Positions 13,654-22,982 of a DNA stretch of 36,023 nt are shown piece by piece. Source of the DNA: Flavobacterium reichenbachii (GTDB lineage Bacteria; Bacteroidota; Bacteroidia; Flavobacteriales; Flavobacteriaceae). The translations under genes were made by a program, and so were the position numbers. Below the pieces are notes generated by a model. The model made no database searches and was not told where the DNA came from. It saw nothing but the letters and a program-made list of their open reading frames with translations. Numbering within the stretch: position 1 is the first letter of the stretch; every line of letters starts with the position of its first letter. The DNA lies in the NCBI RefSeq assembly GCF_002217435.1, contig NZ_MUHF01000021.1, positions 313,794 to 349,816 of the forward strand, read 5' to 3'.

Positions 13654-16374
13654 TTAGTCTAAAACCAAACCTATCTGGCCATCGTCGTCTAATTCTGTTT
13701 CTACTGAATCATCTTCTGATAATTCAGGCTTTTCTGGAATTTCTTCAACGGGCTCTTCGTAAGGAAGAGATTCTAGTAAATTAACTTGTTTTAATTTATC
13801 AGCGGTAAGCTGATTCCCTAAGGCTTTAAAACCTTTTACGGCTATAAAGTCTTCAACATCTATATGCAAATCTTCTTTTTGAACTCCTTTTACTTTTGTG
13901 AAAACCAATTGCGCCATCGGACGATAATCTGTTGAAACAATTTCTAACTGCGAATTTGGATGGTCTGTAATAAAGCTTTCTTCTTTATTTTCTGTTTCAA
14001 CTAAGAAACGTTTTAAAAAATAACGTTCTTTTTCACCGTCATAATAAATTGCAGAAATTGGCTTTTTAGGTTTCCATTTTTCTAAAACAATCATATCCTC
14101 ATCAAAATGAGTCGATAATTCTGGAATAATTACTTTTAATTTTCCTGATTGACTAATGACCAAAATTTTGTCGCTTGGCTTAAATTCACCTAACAATTCA
14201 CCTCTCGCATCAACATTTAGACGTTTAACGGTATCATCAAACCAAACTTTTCTAGGTAATAGAGTGGAAATTCCTTTCTCTTTTAGTTCAATTTTCTTGA
14301 TTGGATACTTCGTAACTAAATTTCCTTTTGAAGCTCTTCCTTTAATCGCCAATTTGGCAAAATCGATATCAAATTTCAATTTTTTGATTGTTCCAACCTG
14401 ACGTAATATTATCGTCACAACTTCGGCTTCACCATTTGGGTTATTTGAAAAATAAACAACCTGAGAACCATTTGTTCCATTGGTCAAATCATAAGCTTTA
14501 TCTCTGGTAACCCCTGAAACATTAAAACGTTTTATGTACGAAGGACCAGATTTACCATCACGATACATCATATTGTAAATCGTACGCTTATCGCTCTTAT
14601 CAAAAACGGCAATGTGAATAATGTCTTTTCCCACAAATGTTTTGGCGTCGACTTTTGTAATCATCATTTTACCGTCGCGCAAAAATATGATTACATCATC
14701 AATATCAGAACAATCGGCTACGTATTCGTCTTTCTTTAAACTCGTTCCGACAAAACCTTCTTCGCGGTTAACGTAAAGTTTTGTGTTACGTAAAACTACT
14801 TTTGTAGCCTCAACATTATCAAAAACACGTAGTTCAGTCTGACGTTCACGGCCTTTTCCGTATTTCTCTTTTAATTTCGTAAAGTATGCAATTGCAAAGT
14901 CTGTCAAATGCTCCAGATTATGCTCTACCTCTTTCATTTCGTCTTCTAACTTAGCGATAAAATCATCGGCTTTATCAGAGTCAAAACGTGTAATACGAAT
15001 CATCGGAATTTGAGTCAATCGCTGTAAATCATCATCATTAATTTCTCTGACGAATGATTTTTTGAAAGGCTCAAATCGGTCGTATAAATATTTATAAAGC
15101 GATTCTCTATCAGAATATAATTTGAAATCGATATACATTTCTTCACGAATGAAGATTTTTTCTAAAGTAGAAAAATGCCATTTATTTTTTAATTCTTCTA
15201 ACTGAATTTCTAATTCCTGACGAAGTAAATCAACGGTTCTATGCGTTGAAATTTTCAACATTTCAGAAACTCCGATAAACAAAGGTTTATTGTCTTCAAT
15301 TACACATCCTAAAGGCGCGACAGATGTTTCGCAGGCTGTAAAAGCAAACAAAGCATCAATTGTTTTATCTGGTGAAACGCCCGGAAAAAGGTGAATTAAA
15401 ATCTCAACATCGGCGGCAGTATTGTCTTCAATTTTCTTGATTTTGATTTTACCTTTATCATTGGCTTTCAAAATACTATCAATCAAAGTTGTGGTATTGG
15501 TAGAAAACGGAATTTGCGTAATCACCAATGTATTTTTGTCCAGTTGCGCAATTTTTGCACGCACACGCACACGTCCGCCACGAAGTCCGTCATTATAATT
15601 AGACACATCGGCAATACCCTGCGTCATGAAATCAGGATATAAGGTAAAAGGTTTTCCTTTTAAAATCTTGATCGAAGCATCGATTAATTCATTGAAGTTA
15701 TGAGGTAAAACTTTAGTCGAAAGTCCAACTGCAATTCCCTCTGCTCCTTGTGCTAAAAGCAAAGGAAACTTTACCGGAAGATTATTTGGTTCTGCACGAC
15801 GACCGTCATACGAAACGCCCCAATCTGTAATTTTTGGAGAATATAAAACCTCCAAAGCAAATTTAGATAAACGTGCTTCAATGTAACGAGAAGCTGCTGC
15901 GCCATCGCCCGTTAAGATATTTCCCCAGTTTCCCTGGCAGTCAATCAATAAATCTTTTTGGCCAATTTGTACCATTGCATCGCCAATACTCGCATCTCCG
16001 TGTGGGTGATACTGCATGGTGTGTCCTACAACGTTGGCAACTTTATTATAACGACCGTCATCCAACTCTTTAAGAGAGTGCATAATACGACGCTGAACTG
16101 GTTTAAATCCGTCCTCAATAGCAGGGACTGCACGCTCTAAAATTACGTACGAAGCATAATCCAAAAACCAGTCTTTGTACATGCCCGTTACTTTGGTAAT
16201 AACGTCCTCTCCTTCTTCTTCCTGATTTTCGTAAAAATGCTGTCCCTCGAAATTCTTTACATCTACGTTGATAATCTCATCATCATCTCCATCCTGATTG
16301 TCTTCAAGCTGGTTTTCATCTTGATTATTCTCGTCGTCGTTTGGAATTATGTTATCGTCTTCTTCGTCTTTCAT
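13654..16374 (-). CDS. parC: DNA topoisomerase IV subunit A
   Basis: ParC cuts and rejoins DNA in the type IIA enzyme that decatenates chromosomes. The catalytic tyrosine is Tyr164 in AAASRYIEARLS, preceded by PHGD (124-127) and the usual winged-helix core. The C-terminal beta-pinwheel starts near residue 550 and has only a degenerate GyrA box (IKGRASKG), which argues for ParC over GyrA; the partner gene is parE-like too. The N-terminal 60 residues are an extra Asp/Glu/Asn-rich acidic tail. The residue matching E. coli ParC Ser80 is Ala128 and that matching Glu84 is Asp132. It is the last gene of a parE-lipoprotein-parC operon; the upstream gap is 32 bases. Confidence 0.92.
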   Translation of the reverse strand: MKDEEDDNIIPNDDENNQDENQLEDNQDGDDDEIINVDVKNFEGQHFYENQEEEGEDVITKVTGMYKDWFLDYASYVILERAVPAIEDGFKPVQRRIMHSLKELDDGRYNKVANVVGHTMQYHPHGDASIGDAMVQIGQKDLLIDCQGNWGNILTGDGAAASRYIEARLSKFALEVLYSPKITDWGVSYDGRRAEPNNLPVKFPLLLAQGAEGIAVGLSTKVLPHNFNELIDASIKILKGKPFTLYPDFMTQGIADVSNYNDGLRGGRVRVRAKIAQLDKNTLVITQIPFSTNTTTLIDSILKANDKGKIKIKKIEDNTAADVEILIHLFPGVSPDKTIDALFAFTACETSVAPLGCVIEDNKPLFIGVSEMLKISTHRTVDLLRQELEIQLEELKNKWHFSTLEKIFIREEMYIDFKLYSDRESLYKYLYDRFEPFKKSFVREINDDDLQRLTQIPMIRITRFDSDKADDFIAKLEDEMKEVEHNLEHLTDFAIAYFTKLKEKYGKGRERQTELRVFDNVEATKVVLRNTKLYVNREEGFVGTSLKKDEYVADCSDIDDVIIFLRDGKMMITKVDAKTFVGKDIIHIAVFDKSDKRTIYNMMYRDGKSGPSYIKRFNVSGVTRDKAYDLTNGTNGSQVVYFSNNPNGEAEVVTIILRQVGTIKKLKFDIDFAKLAIKGRASKGNLVTKYPIKKIELKEKGISTLLPRKVWFDDTVKRLNVDARGELLGEFKPSDKILVISQSGKLKVIIPELSTHFDEDMIVLEKWKPKKPISAIYYDGEKERYFLKRFLVETENKEESFITDHPNSQLEIVSTDYRPMAQLVFTKVKGVQKEDLHIDVEDFIAVKGFKALGNQLTADKLKQVNLLESLPYEEPVEEIPEKPELSEDDSVETELDDDGQIGLVLD

Positions 16375-16406
16375 TTTATATGCTGAATTATTTCAGTAAA
16401 CTTTTT

Positions 16407-16973
16407 TTATTCATAATCATCGTCAAAATATTTTATACCCGCTTTTTTAAAAAGCTCCTCTATTTGACTAAAGCAAAAACCATTGTAATTTTCAAGGTTT
16501 TTTGATTCTCTAAAACCTTTACAGGACAAACAAAGCTCTTTATAACCAATTATTCTATTTTTTTGATCTCTGAAAAGTATCATATGCCGCGGCATATAAC
16601 AATCTGAAACAAATTCTTCAATTTTACAGCTATCCTGACTCATTAATTGGAGTAATTCCATTTTCAATACAGAATTTAAAATTACTCTTTCCTTAATCAT
16701 TGTGCTGTCAAAATTCAATTTATACTTTACAACGAGGTCTTTAGTATATTTGTTATCTTCTTTTTCTGTACTTTGTTTATCCCATCGCATTCGGTCTTCA
16801 TAAGACAAAACTTCAACTTTGGATAAATTCTTCAAAGGGAAATCTCTTCTTTTGATTACTTCGCTTTCTGATGTACTAACTGTTGTTTTTTTATTTACGA
16901 TTGGAGATTCTGTATTTTCTTTTTTGCAAGAAACAATTACCAGTACAAAAATCAAAAAAAATGCTTTCCTCAT
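16407..16973 (-). CDS. lipoprotein between parE and parC
   Basis: A 15-residue signal ends in the lipobox IVSC, making Cys16 the lipidation site. The mature protein, about 170 residues, is charged. It contains a Cys-rich C-terminal half (DSCKIEEFVSDCYMP, ELCLSCKGF) and an acidic end. I recognise no family. It sits 22 bases after parE and 32 before parC, so it should be co-transcribed with the topoisomerase IV genes, although an exported lipoprotein has no obvious link to decatenation. The ELCLSCKGF segment resembles a Cys-pair motif, but no redox or metal role can be assigned. Confidence 0.75.
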   Translation of the reverse strand: MRKAFFLIFVLVIVSCKKENTESPIVNKKTTVSTSESEVIKRRDFPLKNLSKVEVLSYEDRMRWDKQSTEKEDNKYTKDLVVKYKLNFDSTMIKERVILNSVLKMELLQLMSQDSCKIEEFVSDCYMPRHMILFRDQKNRIIGYKELCLSCKGFRESKNLENYNGFCFSQIEELFKKAGIKYFDDDYE

Positions 16974-16995
16974 AAACTAGGTTTGTATTTCAGTT

Positions 16996-18864
16996 TTATG
17001 CTTCCTCAAGCTCATCAATCTCCACCTTCAAATTCTTGATAATAAACTCCTGTCTGTCAGGCGTATTTTTCCCCATATAGAAAGACAATAACTGCTCAAT
17101 CGAAGTATTTTTATCCATCATAATTGGATCAAGACGAATCGTTTCTCCAATGAAATTTTTGAACTCATCTGGCGAAATCTCTCCTAAACCTTTAAATCGG
17201 GTGATTTCTGGTTTTGGTTTTAATTTTTCGATGGCGTCTCTTCTTTCTTCTTCAGAATAACAATAAATTGTTTCTTTTTTATTTCTAACCCTGAAAAGTG
17301 GTGTCTGCAAAATATACAAATGTCCTTCTTTGATTAACTCCGGGAAAAATTGCAAAAAGAAAGTAATCAACAACAAACGAATGTGCATTCCGTCGACATC
17401 GGCATCGGTTGCAATTACGATATTGTTGTAACGTAATTTTTCAAGTCCGTCTTCAATATCTAAAGCTGCTTGTAGTAAATTGAATTCTTCATTTTCATAC
17501 ACAATTTTCTTTGTCATTCCGTATGAATTCAAAGGCTTACCTCGCAAACTGAAAACAGCTTGTGTATTTACATCACGCGATTTCGTAATCGATCCGGAAG
17601 CCGAATCTCCCTCGGTAATAAAAAGTGTACTTTCTAAGTTTCTAGGGTTTTTAGTATCCGGAAGATGTGCGCGGCAATCTCTTAATTTTTTATTATGAAG
17701 ATTGGCTTTCTTAGCACGATCTGTTGCCAGTTTTCTAATTCCTGACAATTCTTTACGTTCTCTTTCGGCTTGCAAAATTTTACGCAATAATGCTTCTGCT
17801 GTTGGAGGATTTTTATGTAAGTAATTGTCTAATTTGTTTTTAACAAAATCATTTACAAAAGTACGAACGGATACTGCGGGTGTTCCGTCATCAGAACCCA
17901 TATCTGTAGAACCTAATTTTGTTTTGGTCTGAGACTCAAAAACCGGCTCCATTACCTTGATACTGATCGCACTTACAATGGATTTACGAACATCGGAGGC
18001 TTCAAAATTTTTGTTGTAAAACTCACGAATGGTTTTTACAATTGCTTCTCTATAAGCTGCTAAGTGTGTTCCTCCCTGCGTTGTATTCTGACCGTTTACG
18101 AAGGAGTGATATTCTTCGCTGTACTGCGTTTTACTGTGCGTTAAAGCGATTTCGATATCGTGATCCTTCAAATGAATGATTGGATATTCTAAATCGTCTT
18201 CACTAATTGTTTCTTCTAATAAATCACGAAGACCATTTTCAGAAATATATTTTTCCCCATTAAAAATAATCGTCAAACCATTGTTCAAATAACAATAGTT
18301 TTTGACCATTTTGATTACATATTCTAAACGAAATTTATAGTTTTTGAAAATTGTTTCGTCTGGCGTAAAAGAGACTTTAGTTCCTTTTCGCTTTGTAGTT
18401 TCAATTATATCTTCTTCTAAAACCAGATTTCCTCCCGAGAATTCTGCAGCTTTTTGCTTTTCGTCACGAACTGATTCTACACGAAAAGCACTAGAAAGTG
18501 CATTTACAGCTTTTGTTCCGACACCATTCAAACCAACCGATTTCTGGAATGCTTTAGAATCATATTTTCCTCCAGTGTTCATTTTCGAAACTACATCAAC
18601 TACTTTTCCTAACGGAATTCCACGTCCGTAATCACGAACAGAAACCGTTTTTTCTTTAATAGTTACTTCAATAGTTTTTCCGGCACCCATAACGAATTCA
18701 TCGATACAGTTGTCTAAAACCTCTTTTAAAAGAATGTAAATACCATCATCTGGTGATGATCCGTCCCCTAATTTCCCGATGTACATACCCGGACGCATAC
18801 GGATATGTTCCTTCCAATCGAGTGAACGAATATTATCTTCGTTGTATTGATTTTGCTCTAGCAT
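16996..18864 (-). CDS. parE: DNA topoisomerase IV subunit B
   Basis: ParE supplies the ATPase and part of the TOPRIM cleavage site for topoisomerase IV. The GHKL fold shows E48 with D51/N52 (N box), DYGRGIP (78-84) and GLNGVGTKAVNALS. The transducer and TOPRIM region follow with TEGDSASGS and ATDADVDGMHIRLLL, the Mg2+-binding acidic residues. The C-terminal ETIRLDPIMMDKNT resembles other family members. At 622 residues it is shorter than GyrB, as ParE of Bacteroidota usually is. ATG 18864 gives the expected N-terminus. It is the first gene of the operon with the lipoprotein and parC; pncB lies upstream behind a 162-base gap. Confidence 0.93.
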   Translation of the reverse strand: MLEQNQYNEDNIRSLDWKEHIRMRPGMYIGKLGDGSSPDDGIYILLKEVLDNCIDEFVMGAGKTIEVTIKEKTVSVRDYGRGIPLGKVVDVVSKMNTGGKYDSKAFQKSVGLNGVGTKAVNALSSAFRVESVRDEKQKAAEFSGGNLVLEEDIIETTKRKGTKVSFTPDETIFKNYKFRLEYVIKMVKNYCYLNNGLTIIFNGEKYISENGLRDLLEETISEDDLEYPIIHLKDHDIEIALTHSKTQYSEEYHSFVNGQNTTQGGTHLAAYREAIVKTIREFYNKNFEASDVRKSIVSAISIKVMEPVFESQTKTKLGSTDMGSDDGTPAVSVRTFVNDFVKNKLDNYLHKNPPTAEALLRKILQAERERKELSGIRKLATDRAKKANLHNKKLRDCRAHLPDTKNPRNLESTLFITEGDSASGSITKSRDVNTQAVFSLRGKPLNSYGMTKKIVYENEEFNLLQAALDIEDGLEKLRYNNIVIATDADVDGMHIRLLLITFFLQFFPELIKEGHLYILQTPLFRVRNKKETIYCYSEEERRDAIEKLKPKPEITRFKGLGEISPDEFKNFIGETIRLDPIMMDKNTSIEQLLSFYMGKNTPDRQEFIIKNLKVEIDELEEA

Positions 18865-19026
18865 AAATGAATTTAGGATTTTTGGCTAATGTACCATTTT
18901 CTCCACAAAAAAAGAAAGCGTATTTCTTTTTTGTTACGAATAATAACAGCTTTAAATTTTATTTAAATAGATTTTAAAACAATAAGACAGCTAAATTATA
19001 AAAAACAGCATTCAAATAAAAAAATG

Positions 19027-20202
19027 CTATTTTATTCCGAGTACTTGTTTTGCCAACGCTATCATTTCGGGCGTTCCCGTATTTTTATTTTTTTCGTCAG
19101 AAAGTTTTACTACTCCCTGCCATTGGCCATGATCGGGTTTTGTATCAGTTAATTTAATAACCATATTCATAGCGGGCAGACCAACATCATTAGTAAAATT
19201 GGTTCCGATACCAAATGACATTTTTATTTTGTCTTTGCAAAAATCTGAGATGATTTTTACTTTATCAAAATTGAGTGAATCTGAAAAAACAATTGCTTTA
19301 GATTTCGGGTCGATTCCCATTTTGATATAATGGGCAATTACTTTTTGAGCAAACTCAACCGGATCACCGCTGTCATGACGAACTCCGTCAAAAAGCTTGG
19401 AATATTTTTTATCAAATTGCTCAAAAAACACATCTGTTGTATAGGTATCTGTGAGTGCAATACCGAGATCACCGCCGTAAACCTGTGTCCAATGTTCGAG
19501 TCCGATTGCATTGGCTACTTTAAAACCGTATTGAGCAGCATGAAACATAAACCATTCATGCGCATGGGTTCCGAGCGGTCGCTTGTTATTGACCATTGCA
19601 AAATGTACATTACTGGTTCCGATAAAACTTTCTGAACCAAAAGTCTGCAGGGTTTCGTTTACCAAAACGTGTACATCGTAAGAATGACGGCGTCTGGTGC
19701 CGAATTCTAAAATTGCAACACTAAGTTTATTGTAATTATCAATTTTAGATTTTGTTATTTCTTTAATTTTCTCGTCGTGCAGACGAATCAAATGATTTGA
19801 TTTATAGAAAAGTTCCGAAATTAAAGCCATCAACGGAACTTCCCATAAAATGGTTCGGTACCAAAATCCTTCAATAGTAACTTTAATTTCTGATCCTTCC
19901 TGAGTGATTTCAACCTCAGACGGATCATAGCGATAGCCGTGCAGGAAATCCAAATAAGTAGGATCAAGATATGGGCAGTATTTTGCCAGATAATGCTTCT
20001 CCTCTTTTGTCAATCGCAAAGATGCCATTGCATCTACAGATGCGCGAAGTAAAGCTGCAAATCCAGGCGGAAAAATATGTTTACCGCGATTGATAAATCC
20101 ATAACGTACTTTTGCCTTAGGAAAAAGTTTAATTACAGCATGCTGCATTGTAAATTTGTAGAAATCGTTGTCTAAAATCGATTTCAGAAAAGTGGTTTCC
20201 AT
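19027..20202 (-). CDS. pncB: nicotinate phosphoribosyltransferase
   Basis: PncB joins nicotinate and PRPP to form nicotinate mononucleotide in the Preiss-Handler route of NAD salvage, with ATP hydrolysis stimulating the reaction. The N-terminus (LDNDFYKFTMQHAV) binds nicotinate. GTRRRHS at about residues 168-174 and GTSNVHFA follow. GTHAHEWFMFHAAQ includes the His that is phosphorylated in known enzymes. The PRPP-binding C-terminal part has VRHDSGDP and FSDSLNFDK. Length (391) is normal. It has its own gaps on both sides, so it is probably a single-gene unit. No NAD riboswitch or NrtR gene was seen. Confidence 0.95.
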   Translation of the reverse strand: METTFLKSILDNDFYKFTMQHAVIKLFPKAKVRYGFINRGKHIFPPGFAALLRASVDAMASLRLTKEEKHYLAKYCPYLDPTYLDFLHGYRYDPSEVEITQEGSEIKVTIEGFWYRTILWEVPLMALISELFYKSNHLIRLHDEKIKEITKSKIDNYNKLSVAILEFGTRRRHSYDVHVLVNETLQTFGSESFIGTSNVHFAMVNNKRPLGTHAHEWFMFHAAQYGFKVANAIGLEHWTQVYGGDLGIALTDTYTTDVFFEQFDKKYSKLFDGVRHDSGDPVEFAQKVIAHYIKMGIDPKSKAIVFSDSLNFDKVKIISDFCKDKIKMSFGIGTNFTNDVGLPAMNMVIKLTDTKPDHGQWQGVVKLSDEKNKNTGTPEMIALAKQVLGIK

Positions 20203-20318
20203 GAGCCAAAAACTGTTTTTTTATACTTATTGCTAAGATACGTCAATAAATACTAACTCGTATTTTAATACTTCGTTAAAATCTAATTCATTTTTAAACA
20301 ATTTTCTGGCAGGACTTC

Positions 20319-21299
20319 TTATTTCTGCTTAATTTGAAAGGAAGCGATACTATTATTATCCATAAAAAAAGTAATATACTCTCCGATATTTTTATCATAA
20401 ATGATATCAAATTCCAACCCGCCTTTTCTTTCTTTTGAGTTTGCAATTTTGACTGGCTGATTCTTTTTGTTCAGATAAAAAAGCACATCTTTTTTTGAAA
20501 TATTTTTAAATCTAAATGTAATATTATCTCCGTTTTTAACTTCGATCAAACCAGATTTAGGTTCTAAAACCTGAGCATCGTATTCGATTAATTTATTGTA
20601 AATCAAAGGTCCGTTAAGAAAATCTTCTCTATCTAATTTGTCTCCCAGATATTCTCCCGAATCCGGAAAATGTTTTGTGAAAAAATATTCTGGCGGTGTG
20701 TCAAAATATATAGGCGCAAATTCTTTTGTCATTCTGCCCTTACTGCTGTCATAATAACCCTGACCCCAGGTTACATCAATCAATCTCCATTTTCCGTCTA
20801 TTAAAACCATGTTCCAGGCGTGATCTGAATGGGGTGTTTTTCTGCCAATGTCTACTAATCTTGTTTTTGAATCTCCTTTTACAATTTGAGACTTTAAACC
20901 TGTCAGCGAAGCCAGATGACTATATAGAACCGTAAAACCTTCGCAAACTGCTTTTTGAGACTTAAATGCCTTTTGAAGCATATTGTCATTTAACTGCTTT
21001 ATTTTTTGTTGTTTTTCCTCTTCTGTTCTATAACTAAAGCCCTGAGATCTTTGAGGATTCAAAAAAGCATTTAAATCATAATTAATATTAAAAGCCATCC
21101 AGCTGAATATTGCTCGGGCTTTATCACGGTCTGAAGAAAAATCTTTTTGAATTCGGTCTGCCAGTTCTTCGGTCGTATCAAAACGTTTAGGATATTTTAA
21201 AACGATTTGATCAACTTTATTATAATTCTGAGAAAATGAAGGACACAGAAAAATTACACTCAAAAGAAAGAATGCAGAAAGGAGTTTTTTAATTGCCAT
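20319..21299 (-). CDS. exported transglutaminase-like protein
   Basis: A signal peptide covers residues 1-23 (cleavage after SFSQ is likely). The transglutaminase-like fold has a complete catalytic triad: C119 in KAVCEGF, H160 in SDHAWNMV and D175 in LIDVTWGQG. Such enzymes act as proteases, peptidoglycan-processing enzymes or transamidases; this branch resembles kyphoscoliosis-peptidase-like proteins. About 90 C-terminal residues have a beta-rich Ig-like character (GDNITFRFKNISKKDVLFYL). It starts three bases after the FMN reductase stop codon, so the two share a transcript. The substrate is unknown. Confidence 0.85.
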   Translation of the reverse strand: MAIKKLLSAFFLLSVIFLCPSFSQNYNKVDQIVLKYPKRFDTTEELADRIQKDFSSDRDKARAIFSWMAFNINYDLNAFLNPQRSQGFSYRTEEEKQQKIKQLNDNMLQKAFKSQKAVCEGFTVLYSHLASLTGLKSQIVKGDSKTRLVDIGRKTPHSDHAWNMVLIDGKWRLIDVTWGQGYYDSSKGRMTKEFAPIYFDTPPEYFFTKHFPDSGEYLGDKLDREDFLNGPLIYNKLIEYDAQVLEPKSGLIEVKNGDNITFRFKNISKKDVLFYLNKKNQPVKIANSKERKGGLEFDIIYDKNIGEYITFFMDNNSIASFQIKQK

Positions 21300-21302
21300 T
21301 GA

Positions 21303-21827
21303 CTAAAAATTAGAATGTATAAGATTTAGTAAATTGGTCTTTAGTTCCTCATTGGAGATTTCGCCTTTTTCAACATCAAAATTAGTATTAAAGCTCGGTA
21401 ATGAAAAACTTGCTTTAATATCGCCTCCATAACGCGGAAACGCATTTCTGGCAATTTCTGATACTGTAGCGCCGCCTCTCGGTCCTGGTGAAGTAGAAAG
21501 CAGCAGCATAGGTTTGTGCTGAAAAACATCTTTTTCTATTCGGGAAGCCCAGTCAAAAACATTTTTAAATGCGGCTGAATAATTTCCGTTGTTTTCTGCT
21601 AATGAAACTACCAAAATAGCTGCTTCTGAAATTTTCTTTAGAAAGGCAAGTGCTTTTGGTTCCTGACCTATTTCTTTTTCCAGATCTACACTGAATAACG
21701 GCATTGCAAAATCGTTTAAATCTAAGACTTCGACTTCTCCGTTTTCGAACTGATTTGCAGCATAAGCGGCTAATTTTTTATTGATGGAATGCTGGCTGTT
21801 ACTTCCTCCAAAGGCAATGATTTTCAT
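21303..21827 (-). CDS. NADPH-dependent FMN reductase-like oxidoreductase
   Basis: This 174-residue flavodoxin-fold protein binds FMN and reduces flavin, quinones, azo compounds or metal ions at the expense of NAD(P)H. The phosphate-binding loop is GGSNSQHSIN (about residues 7-16). The second flavin contact, ENNGNYSAAFKNVFDW, lies near residues 99-114, followed by STSPGPRGG. This places it in the NAD(P)H-dependent FMN reductase family (SsuE/ChrR/azoreductase-like). It is the first gene of an operon with the transglutaminase-like protein. A palindrome over its promoter suggests repression by a small redox-sensing regulator. Confidence 0.88.
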   Translation of the reverse strand: MKIIAFGGSNSQHSINKKLAAYAANQFENGEVEVLDLNDFAMPLFSVDLEKEIGQEPKALAFLKKISEAAILVVSLAENNGNYSAAFKNVFDWASRIEKDVFQHKPMLLLSTSPGPRGGATVSEIARNAFPRYGGDIKASFSLPSFNTNFDVEKGEISNEELKTNLLNLIHSNF

Positions 21828-21843
21828 ACTGTGGTATTTTTTT

Positions 21844-21851
21844 CAAAAATA
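21844..21851 (-). promoter_or_regulatory. -7 box for the FMN reductase operon
   Basis: On the minus strand, TATTTTTG fits TAnnTTTG and lies 16 bases before ATG 21827, so the leader would be very short. No clear TTG is present at the -33 position. Confidence 0.45.
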
Positions 21852-21859
21852 AACGATAT

Positions 21860-21873
21860 TACTTATATAAGTA
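21860..21873. promoter_or_regulatory. 14-bp perfect palindrome, candidate operator
   Basis: TACTTATATAAGTA is a perfect palindrome just upstream of the -7 box, over the promoter spacer. The TACT and AGTA half-sites resemble those of HxlR/DUF24 redox regulators such as YodB of Bacillus, but with a shorter spacing. Confidence 0.5.
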
Positions 21874-21956
21874 CATTTAAGTTTTAAATTAACTTACTTT
21901 TATAGTTAAATTGTATTTGCATGAAATAATTTTAACAACAAATAAGGTTCACAAAA

Positions 21957-22874
21957 TTATTCTTTTTTAACTTCAAAAATTTCCTTCTTAATTTCTACTG
22001 AATATTCATTTGGAGCTATTTTACCGCCGTAATGTTGTGCGTAGACTTTTGTGAATTCTGCACCAAAATATAAAATAATTGCTGAGTAATAGACCCAAAC
22101 TAAAATAATAATTACCGAACCCGCAGCACCGTAAACAGATGCAACAGTTGAACTGCCTAAATAAAATCCGATGGCAAATTTACCAATCATAAAAAGCACT
22201 GCCGTAACTCCCGATCCTATAAAAGCATCTTTCCATCTTATTTTTCCGTCGGGTAATGTTCTGAAAATAATTGTAAAAAGAAGCGTGATGCTGGCAAGTA
22301 CAATTATTATATTGACAACGTAAAACAAATAAACCGTACTTTCAGGAAAATAAACCTTTAGGCGTGAACTAACTAAATCTAATGTCGTATTGAGCAAAAG
22401 ACTCACCAACATTAGAAAACCTACCGAAGCAATCATTGAAAATGACATTAATCGATTCTGAATAAACTTTTTAATGCCTTTATCCGGTTTTGCTCGCAGT
22501 CCCCAAATAAAGTTTATAGAACTTTGTATTTCAGCAAAAACTCCTGAAGCACCAATTAGAAGCATCACGATTCCGAATACCGTTGCAAAAACATTATCTC
22601 CTGATAATTGAACATTTTTTATCGCTTCCTGAATCTGAATTGCGGCACCATTTCCAACCAGTCCGTTTATTTGTCCATAAAGCTGGCCTGTAACAGCATC
22701 TTCACCAAAGAAAATTCCACAAATCGTAATGATAATAATCAACAAAGGAGGTAATGCAAATATCGTATAATAGGCTAACGCTGCACTAAGTTTAATGGCA
22801 TTGTCATCATTAAATTCTAAGAAGGTATTTTTTAATAGAAACCAGGATTTGGAGAATATATTTTGTTTTTTCAT
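21957..22874 (-). CDS. YihY/BrkB family inner-membrane protein
   Basis: This 305-residue protein has six hydrophobic helices. The typical start NDDNAIKLSAALAYYTIFALPPLLIII carries the conserved AxALAYYTxFALxP motif. Later come GASGVFAEIQSSINFIWG and GAAGSVIIILVWVYYSAIILYFGAEFTKVYA, which end the family core. Earlier claims that YihY is ribonuclease BN were withdrawn; it is now regarded as a membrane protein of unclear transport role. I chose ATG 22874 because the longer frame starts at TTG. It is not tightly linked to its neighbours. The C-terminal tail is charged and Lys/Glu-rich. Confidence 0.9.
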   Translation of the reverse strand: MKKQNIFSKSWFLLKNTFLEFNDDNAIKLSAALAYYTIFALPPLLIIIITICGIFFGEDAVTGQLYGQINGLVGNGAAIQIQEAIKNVQLSGDNVFATVFGIVMLLIGASGVFAEIQSSINFIWGLRAKPDKGIKKFIQNRLMSFSMIASVGFLMLVSLLLNTTLDLVSSRLKVYFPESTVYLFYVVNIIIVLASITLLFTIIFRTLPDGKIRWKDAFIGSGVTAVLFMIGKFAIGFYLGSSTVASVYGAAGSVIIILVWVYYSAIILYFGAEFTKVYAQHYGGKIAPNEYSVEIKKEIFEVKKE

Positions 22875-22982
22875 TTGCTGATTTTTTGATATTCTCTCAA
22901 ATTTATGCAATAATCTAAAGTTTTGAATTCTTAGTTTTTACTCAAAGTTTACATTTTTACCATGTGAATCTTATTAAAAAAG

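Noticed and set aside
13654..18864. gyrA/gyrB instead of parC/parE
   Set aside because: The GyrA box is degenerate, the B subunit is short, and the two are in one operon as expected for Bacteroidota topoisomerase IV.
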